DNA from: an uncultured Bacteroidales bacterium
GTDB lineage: Bacteria > Bacteroidota > Bacteroidia > Bacteroidales > Bacteroidaceae
Assembly: GCA_902799655.1 (NCBI GenBank)
Contig: CADCBH010000013.1
Location: 1 to 64,000, forward strand
DNA: 64,000 bases
Direction: 5' to 3'
Below the pieces are notes generated by a model, which ran no database searches, had not been told where the DNA came from, and saw only the letters and a program-made list of their open reading frames with translations. Both the position numbers and the translations under genes were made by a program. Below are positions 45,871 through 55,087 of this stretch, in pieces. Numbering within the stretch: the stretch's first letter is position 1; every line of letters starts with the position of its first letter.

Positions 45871-47049
45871 TTAACTCAACAGCTTCTCTGCCATCGCACG
45901 ACCCAGTGCCTCACACTGTGCCTTGGTCTCTGGTGTCAGACTCTGTTTGATTTCTACAGGTTCGCCTACAGGCTCATAGTGAAGTTTCTCCTCATTCCAA
46001 CGGGCAATCTCGCTGACAGCCTTCGAGGCCCAGCCATAGCTACCAAACCAACCCAGCAGGTGATTCTTGATGTCCTTGCCAGCTAACTCAGAGAGCAGCA
46101 CATCCATCTCATGATACAGAGCGGTGTTGTAGGTAGGAGCACCAACGATGAGGCCCTTATAGCGGAACACATCACGGATGATATACGAGTGGTGGGTCTT
46201 TGATACGTTATAGACCACGATATTCTTCACACCAGCCTCTGAAGCAGCACGGGCAATCACCTCAGCAGCACGTTCTGTATTGCCATACATGGTGCCATAG
46301 CAGATAACCAGACCTGGTTCTGTCTCGTACTTCGACAAACGGTCGTAAATGGCGATGACCTTTTGGATATGTTCATGCCATACAGGTCCATGGGTAGCAC
46401 AAATGTAGTCGAGCTTCACGTCTGCCAGTTTCTTCAAGGCGTTTTGAACGGGAGTACCATACTTGCCTACGATGTTGGAATAGTAACGTTCCATCTCCAA
46501 CCAGAAGCTGTCGCAATTGATCTGGGCGTCGATGATGCCACCATTCAGTGCACCAAAGCAGCCAAAGGCATCACCACTGAAGAGCGTCGTGCCACAAAGC
46601 GTCACCATCGTCTCAGGCCAGTGTACCATAGGCGTCAGCACGAAGTTGAGCGTCTGTTTGCCAAGCGCGAGGCTGTCGCCATTCTTCACTTCCAACGTAC
46701 CTTCAGTGATGCCATAGAAGCCCTCCATCATCTGGAAGGTTTTCTTATTGCCTATAATCTGGATATTGGGATAGTATTTCTTGATGAGGGCGATGGAACC
46801 GCTATGGTCGGGCTCCATGTGGTTGATGACGAGGTAGTCAACAGGACGATCGCCAATGACCTCCTGGATATGTTCGATATACTGGGTGAAGAAGTCCACC
46901 TCAACCGTATCGATGAGACAAACCTTCTCGTCATCGATAAGATAAGAGTTGTAACTCACGCCATAGGGGAGGGGCCATAAGCCTTCGAAAAGCGACTTAT
47001 TACGGTCGTTGACACCAACATAGTAGATGTTTTCAGTAATCTTCTGCAT
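45871..47049 (-). CDS. A-type flavodiiron protein (oxygen/NO reductase)
   Basis: Flavodiiron proteins reduce oxygen to water or nitric oxide to nitrous oxide and protect anaerobes. The 392-residue product combines a metallo-beta-lactamase-like domain carrying the diiron ligands (INHMEPDHSGS, an H-x-E-x-D-H motif; later HWPETM and CATHGPVWH) with a flavodoxin domain from about residue 255 (LVICYGTMYGNTERAAEV, FMN-binding). There is no rubredoxin extension, so an external electron donor is needed. It follows the pfkB-like kinase after 5 bp. Confidence 0.93.
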   Translation of the reverse strand: MQKITENIYYVGVNDRNKSLFEGLWPLPYGVSYNSYLIDDEKVCLIDTVEVDFFTQYIEHIQEVIGDRPVDYLVINHMEPDHSGSIALIKKYYPNIQIIGNKKTFQMMEGFYGITEGTLEVKNGDSLALGKQTLNFVLTPMVHWPETMVTLCGTTLFSGDAFGCFGALNGGIIDAQINCDSFWLEMERYYSNIVGKYGTPVQNALKKLADVKLDYICATHGPVWHEHIQKVIAIYDRLSKYETEPGLVICYGTMYGNTERAAEVIARAASEAGVKNIVVYNVSKTHHSYIIRDVFRYKGLIVGAPTYNTALYHEMDVLLSELAGKDIKNHLLGWFGSYGWASKAVSEIARWNEEKLHYEPVGEPVEIKQSLTPETKAQCEALGRAMAEKLLS

Positions 47050-47054
47050 AGTAC

Positions 47055-48011
47055 TTATTCTTGTATGAGTGATAATTCTAATTCCTTTTTACGCTCAGCA
47101 CCAAACTCGGGCGATACGTAGTTGTAGAGGCTACGGCAGGCTTCGGCAGAGAACTGCTGACCAGAGGCGATGAGCTTGTCCCATTGTTCTTCCGTCAGTC
47201 CGTTCTCAAAGTCGCTGCGTGTAATGTTGTTCGTCAGCAGGCCAAAGAGGAAGCCAGCATTGAAATTGTCGCCAGCACCAATCGTGCTGACCGTTTCGCG
47301 GTTCTCGATGGGATACTGCTTGTGAAAACCGCCTTCAGCAAAGAGATCGATGGGTTCGCCACCATGTGTCACGATAAACTTCTTGGTATAGAAGGAAATT
47401 TCGGAACGATAGACTTTCTCCGCATTGTTCTTCTTGAAAAGGATCTCAAAGTCTTCGATAGAACCACGCACGATATCTGCCAGCTCGAAGTTTTCCAGCA
47501 GGTTGGGTGTGATCTTCATCACCTCATGCTGGTGCGAGGCCCTGAAGTTGACATCGTAGTAGAGGATGGCACCATGCTCGTGGGCATATTCTAGAAACTC
47601 CTTCACTTGTGGACGGATGACCTGATTCAGCGCATAGTAGGAGCCGAAAAGAACCAGATCGTCGGGCTGGATGTCGGGATAGGTGAAGTCGAGGCGATCG
47701 TGGGGATGGTCTTTATAGAAGATATACTCCGCATCGTTCTGGTCGTTAAGGAATGCCAGCGAGAGTGGTGACTTGGAGTCAGGATAGACATTGACACTAT
47801 CCGACTTGCAACCATTGTCGCGCAGGAATTTGATGATGTTATGGCCAACACGGTCATTGCCTGTCTCACTGATGAATCCTGCTTCTACACCACAACGTCC
47901 CAAGGAGATAATAGCATTAAAAGTAGAGCCTCCTGGTATAGCGCTGATAGGTTGGTCATTACGGAAGATGATATCCAGTACTGTCTCTCCGATTCCAATT
48001 ACTTTTCGCAT
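47055..48011 (-). CDS. PfkB-family carbohydrate kinase
   Basis: The 318-residue product belongs to the ribokinase/PfkB family and phosphorylates a sugar or sugar-like substrate with ATP. It begins MRKVIGIGETVLDIIFRND and then GGSTFNAIISLGR (PfkB signature 1 region); near the end it carries STIGAGDNFNAGFLFGLL (signature 2, with the catalytic aspartate in GAGD). In Bacteroidota such genes are often annotated as fructokinase, but the substrate cannot be read here. The start at 48011 fits the promoter at 48031-48038. It leads the group pfkB-flavodiiron-ychF-lgt. Confidence 0.9.
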   Translation of the reverse strand: MRKVIGIGETVLDIIFRNDQPISAIPGGSTFNAIISLGRCGVEAGFISETGNDRVGHNIIKFLRDNGCKSDSVNVYPDSKSPLSLAFLNDQNDAEYIFYKDHPHDRLDFTYPDIQPDDLVLFGSYYALNQVIRPQVKEFLEYAHEHGAILYYDVNFRASHQHEVMKITPNLLENFELADIVRGSIEDFEILFKKNNAEKVYRSEISFYTKKFIVTHGGEPIDLFAEGGFHKQYPIENRETVSTIGAGDNFNAGFLFGLLTNNITRSDFENGLTEEQWDKLIASGQQFSAEACRSLYNYVSPEFGAERKKELELSLIQE

Positions 48012-48030
48012 ATGCTTCGCTTTTTGCTTG

Positions 48031-48038
48031 CAAAGGTA
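48031..48038 (-). promoter_or_regulatory. pfkB operon promoter -7 box (TACCTTTG)
   Basis: It reads TACCTTTG on the minus strand, 20 bp before the start at 48011. It is divergent from the M16 peptidase promoter 45 bp away. Confidence 0.75.
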
Positions 48039-48082
48039 CAAATTAATTGAGAATTATGAATTACGAATTACGAATTATTTTG

Positions 48083-48090
48083 TACTTTTG
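48083..48090 (+). promoter_or_regulatory. M16 peptidase promoter -7 box (TACTTTTG)
   Basis: TACTTTTG fits TAnnTTTG, 9 bp before the ATG at 48099, so the leader would be very short. AT-rich direct repeats of GAATTACGAATTA lie just upstream. Confidence 0.65.
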
Positions 48091-48098
48091 CAGCCGAA

Positions 48099-49272
48099 AT
48101 GACAAAATACAATACAACAACACTGCCCAACGGGCTTCGTATCATCCATCTGCCCTCCTCATCACAGGTGGTCTATTGTGGTATCGGCATCAATGCTGGA
48201 GCGCGTCAGGAGGCTGCTGGCGAAGAGGGATTGGCTCATTTCTGCGAGCACACCACTTTCAAGGGAACTCAGCGTCGTTCTGCCTTGCAGATTCTCAATG
48301 CGCTGGAGAGTGTGGGTGGCGACCTCAATGCCTTTACCAATAAGGAAGATACTGTTTTCTATGCTGCCATTCTGAAGGATCATGTATCCTGAAGACGAGA
48401 TTCGTCATGAGGTGGATGTCATCTGCGACGAGATTGAGAGTTATAACGACTCACCGGCAGAGCTCATCTATGATGAGTTCGAGAACCTCATCTTTAATGG
48501 CCATCCGCTAGGACATAACATATTAGGAACACGTGAACAGGTTTTGGCTTTCACCAGTGGTGATGCCCAACGCTTTACACGTCGCTACTATCGTCCTGAT
48601 AATGCGATATTCTTTGCCTATGGTGATTTAGATTTTGGACGCTTGGTAAGAATGCTCGAACAGCATCTTGATCCTATTGTCAATAGCGAGATGATTCTGC
48701 AGTCTGAGACAACACTGTCACCTTCAGTCGCTGCGCCTTTATCACATGCCACCCATCATCAGGCTCATGTGATGTTGGGCAGTCGTGCCTACAGCTATAC
48801 CGACGAGCGTCGCATGCCGCTCTACCTGCTGAACAACATTCTGGGTGGTCCGGGTATGAATGCCCGCCTGAACCTCTCGTTACGCGAGAGAAACGGCTTG
48901 GTATATACCGTAGAGAGTTCGATGGCCAGCTATAGCGATACGGGTTGTTGGTCGGTCTATTTCGGTTGCGACCATCATGACGTGAAACGCTGTCTGCGAT
49001 TGGTACATCGTGAGTTGGACAAGGTGATGCAGCATCCTCTCACGGAGCGCCAGCTGACAGCTGCCAAGCGCCAGCTGAAAGGTCAGATAGCCATCGCCTG
49101 CGACAATCGTGAACAGTTTGCCCTCGACTTTGCCAAGCATTTCCTCCATAATGGCAGTGAGCGCGACATCGACGAGATGCTGCAGCGTATCGATGCCATC
49201 ACGTCCCAGCAGTTGCAGGATATTGCCCAGGACCTGTTTGCCCCCAATCGTCTCCAACTGCTGACCTTATAA
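48099..49272 (+). pseudogene. M16 (insulinase-like) zinc peptidase, interrupted by a small out-of-frame deletion
   Basis: M16 enzymes of this type process peptides using an inverted zinc motif, HxxEH. The first frame encodes TLPNGLRIIHLPSS, GLAHFCEHTTFKG (zinc motif) and GGDLNAFTNKEDTVFY, then stops at 48392. A second frame resumes at about 48385 with YPEDEIRHEVDVICDEIESY, continues to the C-terminus and carries the second-domain RERNGLVYTVESS. Between DHV and YPEDE relatives have about 15 residues (end of a helix); their loss with a frame change explains the break. Restoring about 44-47 nt would give about 405 residues, a normal size. Real decay and assembly error are both possible. Confidence 0.85.
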
Positions 49273-49278
49273 AAAAAC

Positions 49279-49318
49279 GGCATCGCGATAAGGACCCGTT
49301 GTCCTCTACCGCGACGCC
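49279..49318. terminator. bidirectional terminator between the M16 gene and the xylan operon
   Basis: GGCATCGCG pairs with CGCGACGCC (one mismatch) and an inner AGGAC/GTCCT extends the stem. It is preceded by a run of A (T-run on the minus strand), so it mainly ends the minus-strand xyl operon at 49351. Confidence 0.7.
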
Positions 49319-49350
49319 TCTGATAATAAGTGTTAGTTAGTTGTTATTGT

Positions 49351-50397
49351 TTACTCATTGATCACCTTTTTGATGGTGCCGTCCTCGTTGTAGAAGAGGC
49401 GCTGCACCTTTAGTGAGCGTAGATGAGTGATGTCGTTGCTGGGTACACAGTCGTGATAGCACAGATACCACTGGCCCTTGAACTCTACAATGCTGTGGTG
49501 CGTTGTCCAACCTACGACGGGATCGAGGATGACACCCTGATAGGTGAAGGGGCCATAGGGATTGTCGCCGATGGCGTAGCACAGGAAGTGGCTGTCACCA
49601 GTAGAGTAGGAGAAATAGTACTTTCCATTATACTTGTGCATCCATGAAGCCTCGAAGAAGCGGTGGGGATCACCTGCCTTCAGGGGTTGACCGTCCTTGT
49701 CGAGGATAATAACCTCGCGTGGAGCCTCGGCAAACTGAAGGACATCGTCGCTCAGACGTACCACACAGCTGGGCAGTGCGGGCGCATCAGCATGGGCAAA
49801 GAGCTGTGTCTTCTTGTCGGGAGCAGGTCCCAGATCTACCGAACCCGTAGCTTCGATGGGGTTGATCTTCTCATTAGGCTTCTCGCTCTTGATGTGCTGG
49901 ATGGGACGATACCACTGCAGCTGACCACCCCACAGACCACCGAAGTAGATATAGATCTGACCATCGTCATCCTTGAAGACACAAGGGTCGATAGAGAATG
50001 AACCGCGCATGGGTTGCTCCTGGGGAATGAACGGACCCTCGGGCTTGTCGGCAATAGCCACACCAAGATGGAAGACGCCGTTGTAGTCCTTAGCCGAGAA
50101 AATCAGATAGTACTTGCCGTCTTTCTCAACAACGTCGTTGTCCCACATCTGTTTCTCTGCCCAGGGCACATCTTTCACGTCGAGGATGACACCATGATCG
50201 GTAGCCTCGCCGTTCTCCACATCGTCAAACGAGAGTACGTGATAGTCCTTCATCTGGAAGTGGCCACCATCATCGTCGAAAGCAGCTCCTGCCTCCCAGT
50301 CGTGGCTGGGATAGATGTAGAGCTTGCCATTAAACACATTGGCTGAGGGGTCAGCCATATAGTCACTGGGGAATAGATAACGTGGTAATTTTGCCAT
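49351..50397 (-). CDS. xynB: GH43 beta-xylosidase/arabinofuranosidase (XynB-like)
   Basis: GH43 enzymes trim xylose or arabinose from xylo-oligosaccharides. The 348-residue product has no signal peptide, so it works in the cytoplasm on imported oligosaccharides. Catalytic residues fit the five-bladed propeller family: aspartate base in DYMADPSANVF (D16), the pKa-modulating aspartate in SIDPCVFKDDD, and the acid glutamate in FFEASWMHK. The gene is 8 bp downstream of the GH10 xylanase and follows a sugar symporter, the same trio known from Prevotella xynD-xynA-xynB. Which linkage it prefers is not determined by sequence. Confidence 0.9.
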   Translation of the reverse strand: MAKLPRYLFPSDYMADPSANVFNGKLYIYPSHDWEAGAAFDDDGGHFQMKDYHVLSFDDVENGEATDHGVILDVKDVPWAEKQMWDNDVVEKDGKYYLIFSAKDYNGVFHLGVAIADKPEGPFIPQEQPMRGSFSIDPCVFKDDDGQIYIYFGGLWGGQLQWYRPIQHIKSEKPNEKINPIEATGSVDLGPAPDKKTQLFAHADAPALPSCVVRLSDDVLQFAEAPREVIILDKDGQPLKAGDPHRFFEASWMHKYNGKYYFSYSTGDSHFLCYAIGDNPYGPFTYQGVILDPVVGWTTHHSIVEFKGQWYLCYHDCVPSNDITHLRSLKVQRLFYNEDGTIKKVINE

Positions 50398-50405
50398 AAT
50401 AGTAC

Positions 50406-51506
50406 TTATTTGAATAGTTTGATAATGTCGTTAACAACAGGTTTGGCCTGATACTGGCGGTCGAAGAGCAGGGCATAATTGGTACGTCCCTTGATAGGCC
50501 AGCCGTTGAGCCATGAGTTTTCGTCGCAGACACCCCACAAGGTGACACGGCCAATCTGCTCGCGGTGCTTGTAGTAGATCTTGAACAAGTCTAGCCAACG
50601 CTTGTTAAGCTCTTTCTGCTTGTCGGCAGGAAGTCCGGCAGTATAGGGATTGTACTTCTGCTGCAGTTCGAAGTTCTGGGCGATATCTGCACCGCCAAAG
50701 CCCTGTGGGTTGGGCAGCACATTGATGTCTAGCTCCGTGATCATCACCTTCACGCCGCAGGCAGCAAAGGCATCGATGCTCTTCTCGTATTCGTTCAGAT
50801 CGGGATAGTCCAGACCATTGTGGCTCTGCATACCTACACCATCGATGCGCAATCCCTTGGCCTTCAGGTTCTTTACCAGACGGCATACGGCTTCACGCTT
50901 CTTGGCACCCGACATGGAGTAGTCATTGTAGTAGAGCTCCGCATCGGGGTCGGCCTCATGAGCGGCACGGAAGGCTATCTCGATGAACTCTTCACCTAAT
51001 AGGTTATAGTACTTCGATTTACGGAACGAGCCGTCATCCTCGATGGCTTCGTTGACAACATCCCATCCAAAGACCTGGCCCTTGAAGTGACCTACTACGG
51101 TCTTGATATGTTTGATCAGACGCTCTTTCAAGACCTCCTTGGATACCGGACTAGCGGCATAGCCATTGGTAAACCACCAGTCGGGGGCCTGTGAATGCCA
51201 TACCAGACAGTGGCCGTTTACCTTCAGTCCCAACTGCTTGGAATAGGCGACGAACTTGTCGGCAACACGGAAGTCGAAGATGCCTTCAGCAGGTGCCAGG
51301 ACTTCTGGTTTCATACAGTTTTCTGCTACTGCGCAGTTGAAATGCTTGCTGAGAACGGCATCGGCCTGAGGCACCTGTCCGTCGCTCTGCCATTGGTTGA
51401 CGGCAGCACCCATCAGGAAGTACTTGCCAACGGCGTCTTTAAGGCCCTGTGCTGATACGCTGCTCAGCGCGGCAATGGCTATAGCGGATAGGAGGAGTCT
51501 TTTCAT
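50406..51506 (-). CDS. xynA: GH10 endo-1,4-beta-xylanase (XynA-like)
   Basis: This enzyme cleaves the xylan backbone internally with retention of configuration. The 366-residue product has a signal peptide (MKRLLLSAIAIAALSSVSA) and is periplasmic or further exported. The acid/base glutamate is E153 in WDVVNEAIEDDG and the nucleophile is E259 in VMITELDINVLP; the substrate-binding HSQAPDWW and W in LWGVCDENSW are also present. No carbohydrate-binding module is attached. It is encoded between the transporter and the GH43 enzyme. Confidence 0.95.
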   Translation of the reverse strand: MKRLLLSAIAIAALSSVSAQGLKDAVGKYFLMGAAVNQWQSDGQVPQADAVLSKHFNCAVAENCMKPEVLAPAEGIFDFRVADKFVAYSKQLGLKVNGHCLVWHSQAPDWWFTNGYAASPVSKEVLKERLIKHIKTVVGHFKGQVFGWDVVNEAIEDDGSFRKSKYYNLLGEEFIEIAFRAAHEADPDAELYYNDYSMSGAKKREAVCRLVKNLKAKGLRIDGVGMQSHNGLDYPDLNEYEKSIDAFAACGVKVMITELDINVLPNPQGFGGADIAQNFELQQKYNPYTAGLPADKQKELNKRWLDLFKIYYKHREQIGRVTLWGVCDENSWLNGWPIKGRTNYALLFDRQYQAKPVVNDIIKLFK

Positions 51507-51527
51507 GCGTTAGTATTTGTTGTTGGT

Positions 51528-52946
51528 TTATTTGTTACGCTCTTCAATCTTCTTATTGATGTCATCAATGACCTCGTCGGTCAACTCATAGCGAGAGATG
51601 ATAAACATGGCCAGACCAAGCAGGATGGCGGGGATGACGCATACCAGCCACAGGATACCCTGCTCGGCAAATGGGGTCTGAACGGTCTCCTTGGCGTTGA
51701 AGCCTACATAGGCCAGCACAAGTCCGGGGACGACACCACCAAGTGCCATACCGGCCTTGAAGAAGATACCCGTCAGGGCGTTGACGATACCCGAGATGCG
51801 CTTGCCGGTGGTGTACTCGCCATAGGAGATGACCTCGGGCACCAGTGCCCACATGTAACCGGTAGCCACGATGACACCCGTCGACTTGATAAACTGAGCC
51901 ACATAGACAATCCACATCTGCTCCTTGAGGGATGGAATGATACTGACGACATACAGGATGCCCATACCGACGATGGCTACTGTCAGGAAGATATTGAACA
52001 TGCCGCGCTTGCCGACAGCTTTCTTAATAGCAGGAACGAGGGGCATGAAGATAAAGGCAGGAATAGAGCCCAGACCCATGAAGATAGCCAGTTGGTCACT
52101 GGTAGCCTGCAAGTTACAGGTCATATAGTACGAACCAGCGGCATTACCTACTGACATCATGGCGAAGGCTGTGATGAAGAAGAAGGCTAGGATGCGCAAG
52201 GGGCGGTTGCGGAGGAATTCCGTCCACAGGTCACTCACTTTCACGTCTTCCATATCCTTAGCGTCCATCACCACGCGCTCCTTGGTCTGCGAGAAGCAGA
52301 AGAAGAGCAGCAGCATGCCGACAGTGGCATAGATGGCCATCGTGATAAACCAGGCACTGCTGGCCTCAGGGGTATTGATGATTGCCGAACCATCGGCAGC
52401 CTTGGGGGCGAAGAGGGCGACGACGAGGGGGATACCGGAGGCAACGCAGAGACCGCCGACATTGGCCAGGAACATACGGACACTGGTCAGGGTGGTAATC
52501 TCATCGGTATCGCGCGTCAGCGAAGAGTTCAGAGCACCGTAAGGCACATTAATCAATGTGTATAACATCGACATGCCAACATAGGTCACGTAGGCATAGA
52601 CGAGTGATGGAGCGAAACCATTCCAGAAGCACAGGATGGCGAAACCTGTCAGTGGGATACCGCCTAGCACAAGATAGGAACGGTATTTACCCAACTTGGG
52701 ATTGTGCTTGTCAACATAGGTACCTACCAGGGGATCCCAGAGCACGTCTACCAGACGGACGACGAGAAACATGGTGGCAGCGTCAGCAGGGTCAAGGCCA
52801 TAAATGTTGGTGTAGAAAAACAGCAAATACATGCTGATGGTTTGGTAAATCAGGTTCTGAGCTAGGTCGCCCGAACCGAATCCGATTCTTTGAAGCCAGG
52901 ATAGTTTGTAGAATCCTTTTGCTCCTTGAGTTTCGTTAGGTGTCAT
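51528..52946 (-). CDS. xynD: GPH-family sugar/cation symporter (XynD/XynP-like)
   Basis: This 472-residue inner-membrane transporter belongs to the glycoside-pentoside-hexuronide:cation symporter group of MFS proteins. It opens with KLSWLQRIGFGSGDLAQNLIYQ (a family start), has about 12 hydrophobic helices, and carries RLVDVLWDPLVGTYVDKHNP near residue 65 (helix 2-3 loop). It probably imports the xylo-oligosaccharides cut by the GH10 enzyme for the cytoplasmic GH43. It is the first gene of the minus-strand xylan operon. Confidence 0.9.
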   Translation of the reverse strand: MTPNETQGAKGFYKLSWLQRIGFGSGDLAQNLIYQTISMYLLFFYTNIYGLDPADAATMFLVVRLVDVLWDPLVGTYVDKHNPKLGKYRSYLVLGGIPLTGFAILCFWNGFAPSLVYAYVTYVGMSMLYTLINVPYGALNSSLTRDTDEITTLTSVRMFLANVGGLCVASGIPLVVALFAPKAADGSAIINTPEASSAWFITMAIYATVGMLLLFFCFSQTKERVVMDAKDMEDVKVSDLWTEFLRNRPLRILAFFFITAFAMMSVGNAAGSYYMTCNLQATSDQLAIFMGLGSIPAFIFMPLVPAIKKAVGKRGMFNIFLTVAIVGMGILYVVSIIPSLKEQMWIVYVAQFIKSTGVIVATGYMWALVPEVISYGEYTTGKRISGIVNALTGIFFKAGMALGGVVPGLVLAYVGFNAKETVQTPFAEQGILWLVCVIPAILLGLAMFIISRYELTDEVIDDINKKIEERNK

Positions 52947-52975
52947 TTGCTTTTAGGTTTAATACAATTTTGGTG

Positions 52976-52983
52976 CAAAGTTA
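52976..52983 (-). promoter_or_regulatory. xylan operon promoter -7 box (TAACTTTG)
   Basis: It reads TAACTTTG on the minus strand, 30 bp before the symporter start. No operator is recognised. The adjacent plus-strand promoter at 53090 serves the acetylesterase, so the two transcripts diverge. Confidence 0.7.
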
Positions 52984-53089
52984 CACTTTTCTGCTGAAAT
53001 GGATGTTTTTTGATGTTACAAATACATACCTTATTTGTTTCATAAAGATAAAAAATGCGTTTTCTTTTTACTATCTGACAATTTTTTTC

Positions 53090-53097
53090 TACCTTTG
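53090..53097 (+). promoter_or_regulatory. acetylesterase promoter -7 box (TACCTTTG)
   Basis: TACCTTTG is 30 bp before the ATG at 53127. Confidence 0.75.
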
Positions 53098-53126
53098 CCA
53101 CCAACATTAAAGCAAAAATCATTGTC

Positions 53127-55070
53127 ATGAGAAAACTTTTTCTTCTTTTCCTGTTGGCAGGCTGCTGTATTGCCCAAGCCGAAATTCAGTTACCTCAGTT
53201 GTTCCAGTCGGGCATGGTGCTCCAGCGTGGCAAACCTATCCCTGTTTGGGGTAAGGCCGCTCCGGAAGAGCAGGTGGTCATTGTATGGCAGAAGAAAAAG
53301 TACCAGACGCAGGCTGATGCCGAAGGTCGCTGGCGTATCGACCTGCCTAACACCAAGGCGGGCGGTCCCTATACGCTGATCATTGGCAATCACGAACTCA
53401 CCGATGTGCTGGTGGGCGATGTCTGGCTGTGTTCAGGCCAGTCGAATATCGATGTCACTATCGAGCGTGTCTATCCGCAATATGTCGATGAAATTGAGCA
53501 TTTTGATAATAATATGGTACGTTTGTTACGCGTGCGTAATGCCACCAACACCCATGGCGTGCAAGACGATATTCTGCCTACGCAGTGGAAGGCGCTCAAC
53601 AAGGAGAATGCCTGGCTCTTCTCGGCTGTAGGCACATTCCTAGGTCTCCGCATGCAGCAGCAGACACATGTGCCACAGGGTATTATCGTCAACAGTTGGG
53701 GCGGAACACCTATCGAGGCGTGGCTTTCTGCCGATTCCCTGCAAAATAGCCATCCATTGCTGCTCGAAAAGACCCGTCTCTATGACAATAAGGAGTATGT
53801 AGCTGCACAGATGCAGGCGAACAATCTGGCCGATCGTCGATGGAATGAGCTGTTAGATAGACAAGATGCGGGTATTGCTGGCCGTTTTACCGCCCACGAC
53901 TGCGATGACGCTTCGTGGAACGTTATCGACCAGAACAACTGGGGCTGGCGCGGAACGGGTACCACTTGGTTGCGTCAGCACGTCCAGATCGACAAGGCCC
54001 ATGCCGGACAGCCTGCCCGTCTGCTGCTGGGAACGCTCTTTGATGCAGATATCACCTATGTCAACGGCCAACAGGTAGGACGCACCTACTACCAATATCC
54101 GCCACGTCGCTACGACATCCCTGCAGGCCTGTTGCGCGAGGGTGACAACGTCATCACCATCCGCTTTATCAATAAATACGGCGTGGCCCACTTCATTCCC
54201 GAGAAACCCTATCTGTTGGCTTTTGGTAACGACCGCTTCAGCCAGAACCCTATGCCCAAAGATGTCATTGCCCTCAGTCCGCTGTGGAAGCACCATGCTG
54301 GTGCCGAGATGCCAGCCTGTCCTTCGGGTGATGTCTCCCTGCAAAACCTGCCAACCACGCTCTATAATGCCGTCGTGCATCCCCTGGCACCCTTCGCCCT
54401 CAGCGGTGTGGTATGGTATCAGGGAGAGTCGAATACGGGCAATCCTGCGCCCTATGGCGACTTTCTGCGTAAGCTGATGGGTGGTTGGCGCGCACTGTGG
54501 AACGAACCTTCCCTGCCGTTCTGCATCGTCCAGCTAGCCAACTATGATGGTCGCCAGCAGACGGGTATGCCTTCGCCTATCAAGCCGCAGACGAATCCGA
54601 TGAACAGCAATTGGGCACGCTTACGCGAGATCCAGCGTCTAGCCACCATTGGCGACCAGTATGCCGAAACGGCTTGTATCATCGACCTCGGTGAGACGGT
54701 CGATATCCATCCTTTGCGCAAGAAGGAGGTAGCCGAGCGAATCGGTCTCTGCATGGACCGCTTGGTCTATGGCAAAGGTGTAGCATTGTCTGCTCAGCCC
54801 GTGGGTCATCGTGTCGAGGGCGCCAAGGTGACCATTATCTTCGACCAGCCCATGCAGTCGGGTAGTGTCGATGAGGTGGAAGTAGCTGGCGCTGACGGGC
54901 GCTTCGTGTCTGTCAAAGCCGCTGTTGAGGGTGCTGAGATGACGTTCCTCTCTGCCGTCACGTCACCCGTTCGTGTACGCTATGCATGGAAAGACAATCC
55001 CGTTCATGCCAATCTGCATGCTGTCAGCGGCTTGCCCGCCATGCCTTTCGAATATCAGTTAGATCGTTGA
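53127..55070 (+). CDS. sialate O-acetylesterase-like carbohydrate esterase
   Basis: The 647-residue exported protein belongs to the SGNH-type sialate O-acetylesterase family. The nucleophile serine is in WLCSGQSNIDVTIE, the family's YQGESNTGNP segment is present, and the late aspartate/histidine pair is in ETVDIHPLRKKEV. The N-terminus MRKLFLLFLLAGCCIAQA could be cleaved as a lipoprotein (LAGC) or by signal peptidase I. A galactose-binding-like domain sits in the middle (about residues 250-350). Facing the xylan operon head to head, it more likely removes acetyl groups from plant hemicellulose than from sialic acid; that is inference. Confidence 0.88.
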   Translation: MRKLFLLFLLAGCCIAQAEIQLPQLFQSGMVLQRGKPIPVWGKAAPEEQVVIVWQKKKYQTQADAEGRWRIDLPNTKAGGPYTLIIGNHELTDVLVGDVWLCSGQSNIDVTIERVYPQYVDEIEHFDNNMVRLLRVRNATNTHGVQDDILPTQWKALNKENAWLFSAVGTFLGLRMQQQTHVPQGIIVNSWGGTPIEAWLSADSLQNSHPLLLEKTRLYDNKEYVAAQMQANNLADRRWNELLDRQDAGIAGRFTAHDCDDASWNVIDQNNWGWRGTGTTWLRQHVQIDKAHAGQPARLLLGTLFDADITYVNGQQVGRTYYQYPPRRYDIPAGLLREGDNVITIRFINKYGVAHFIPEKPYLLAFGNDRFSQNPMPKDVIALSPLWKHHAGAEMPACPSGDVSLQNLPTTLYNAVVHPLAPFALSGVVWYQGESNTGNPAPYGDFLRKLMGGWRALWNEPSLPFCIVQLANYDGRQQTGMPSPIKPQTNPMNSNWARLREIQRLATIGDQYAETACIIDLGETVDIHPLRKKEVAERIGLCMDRLVYGKGVALSAQPVGHRVEGAKVTIIFDQPMQSGSVDEVEVAGADGRFVSVKAAVEGAEMTFLSAVTSPVRVRYAWKDNPVHANLHAVSGLPAMPFEYQLDR

Positions 55071-55087
55071 TTTCTCAGGAAACAATA

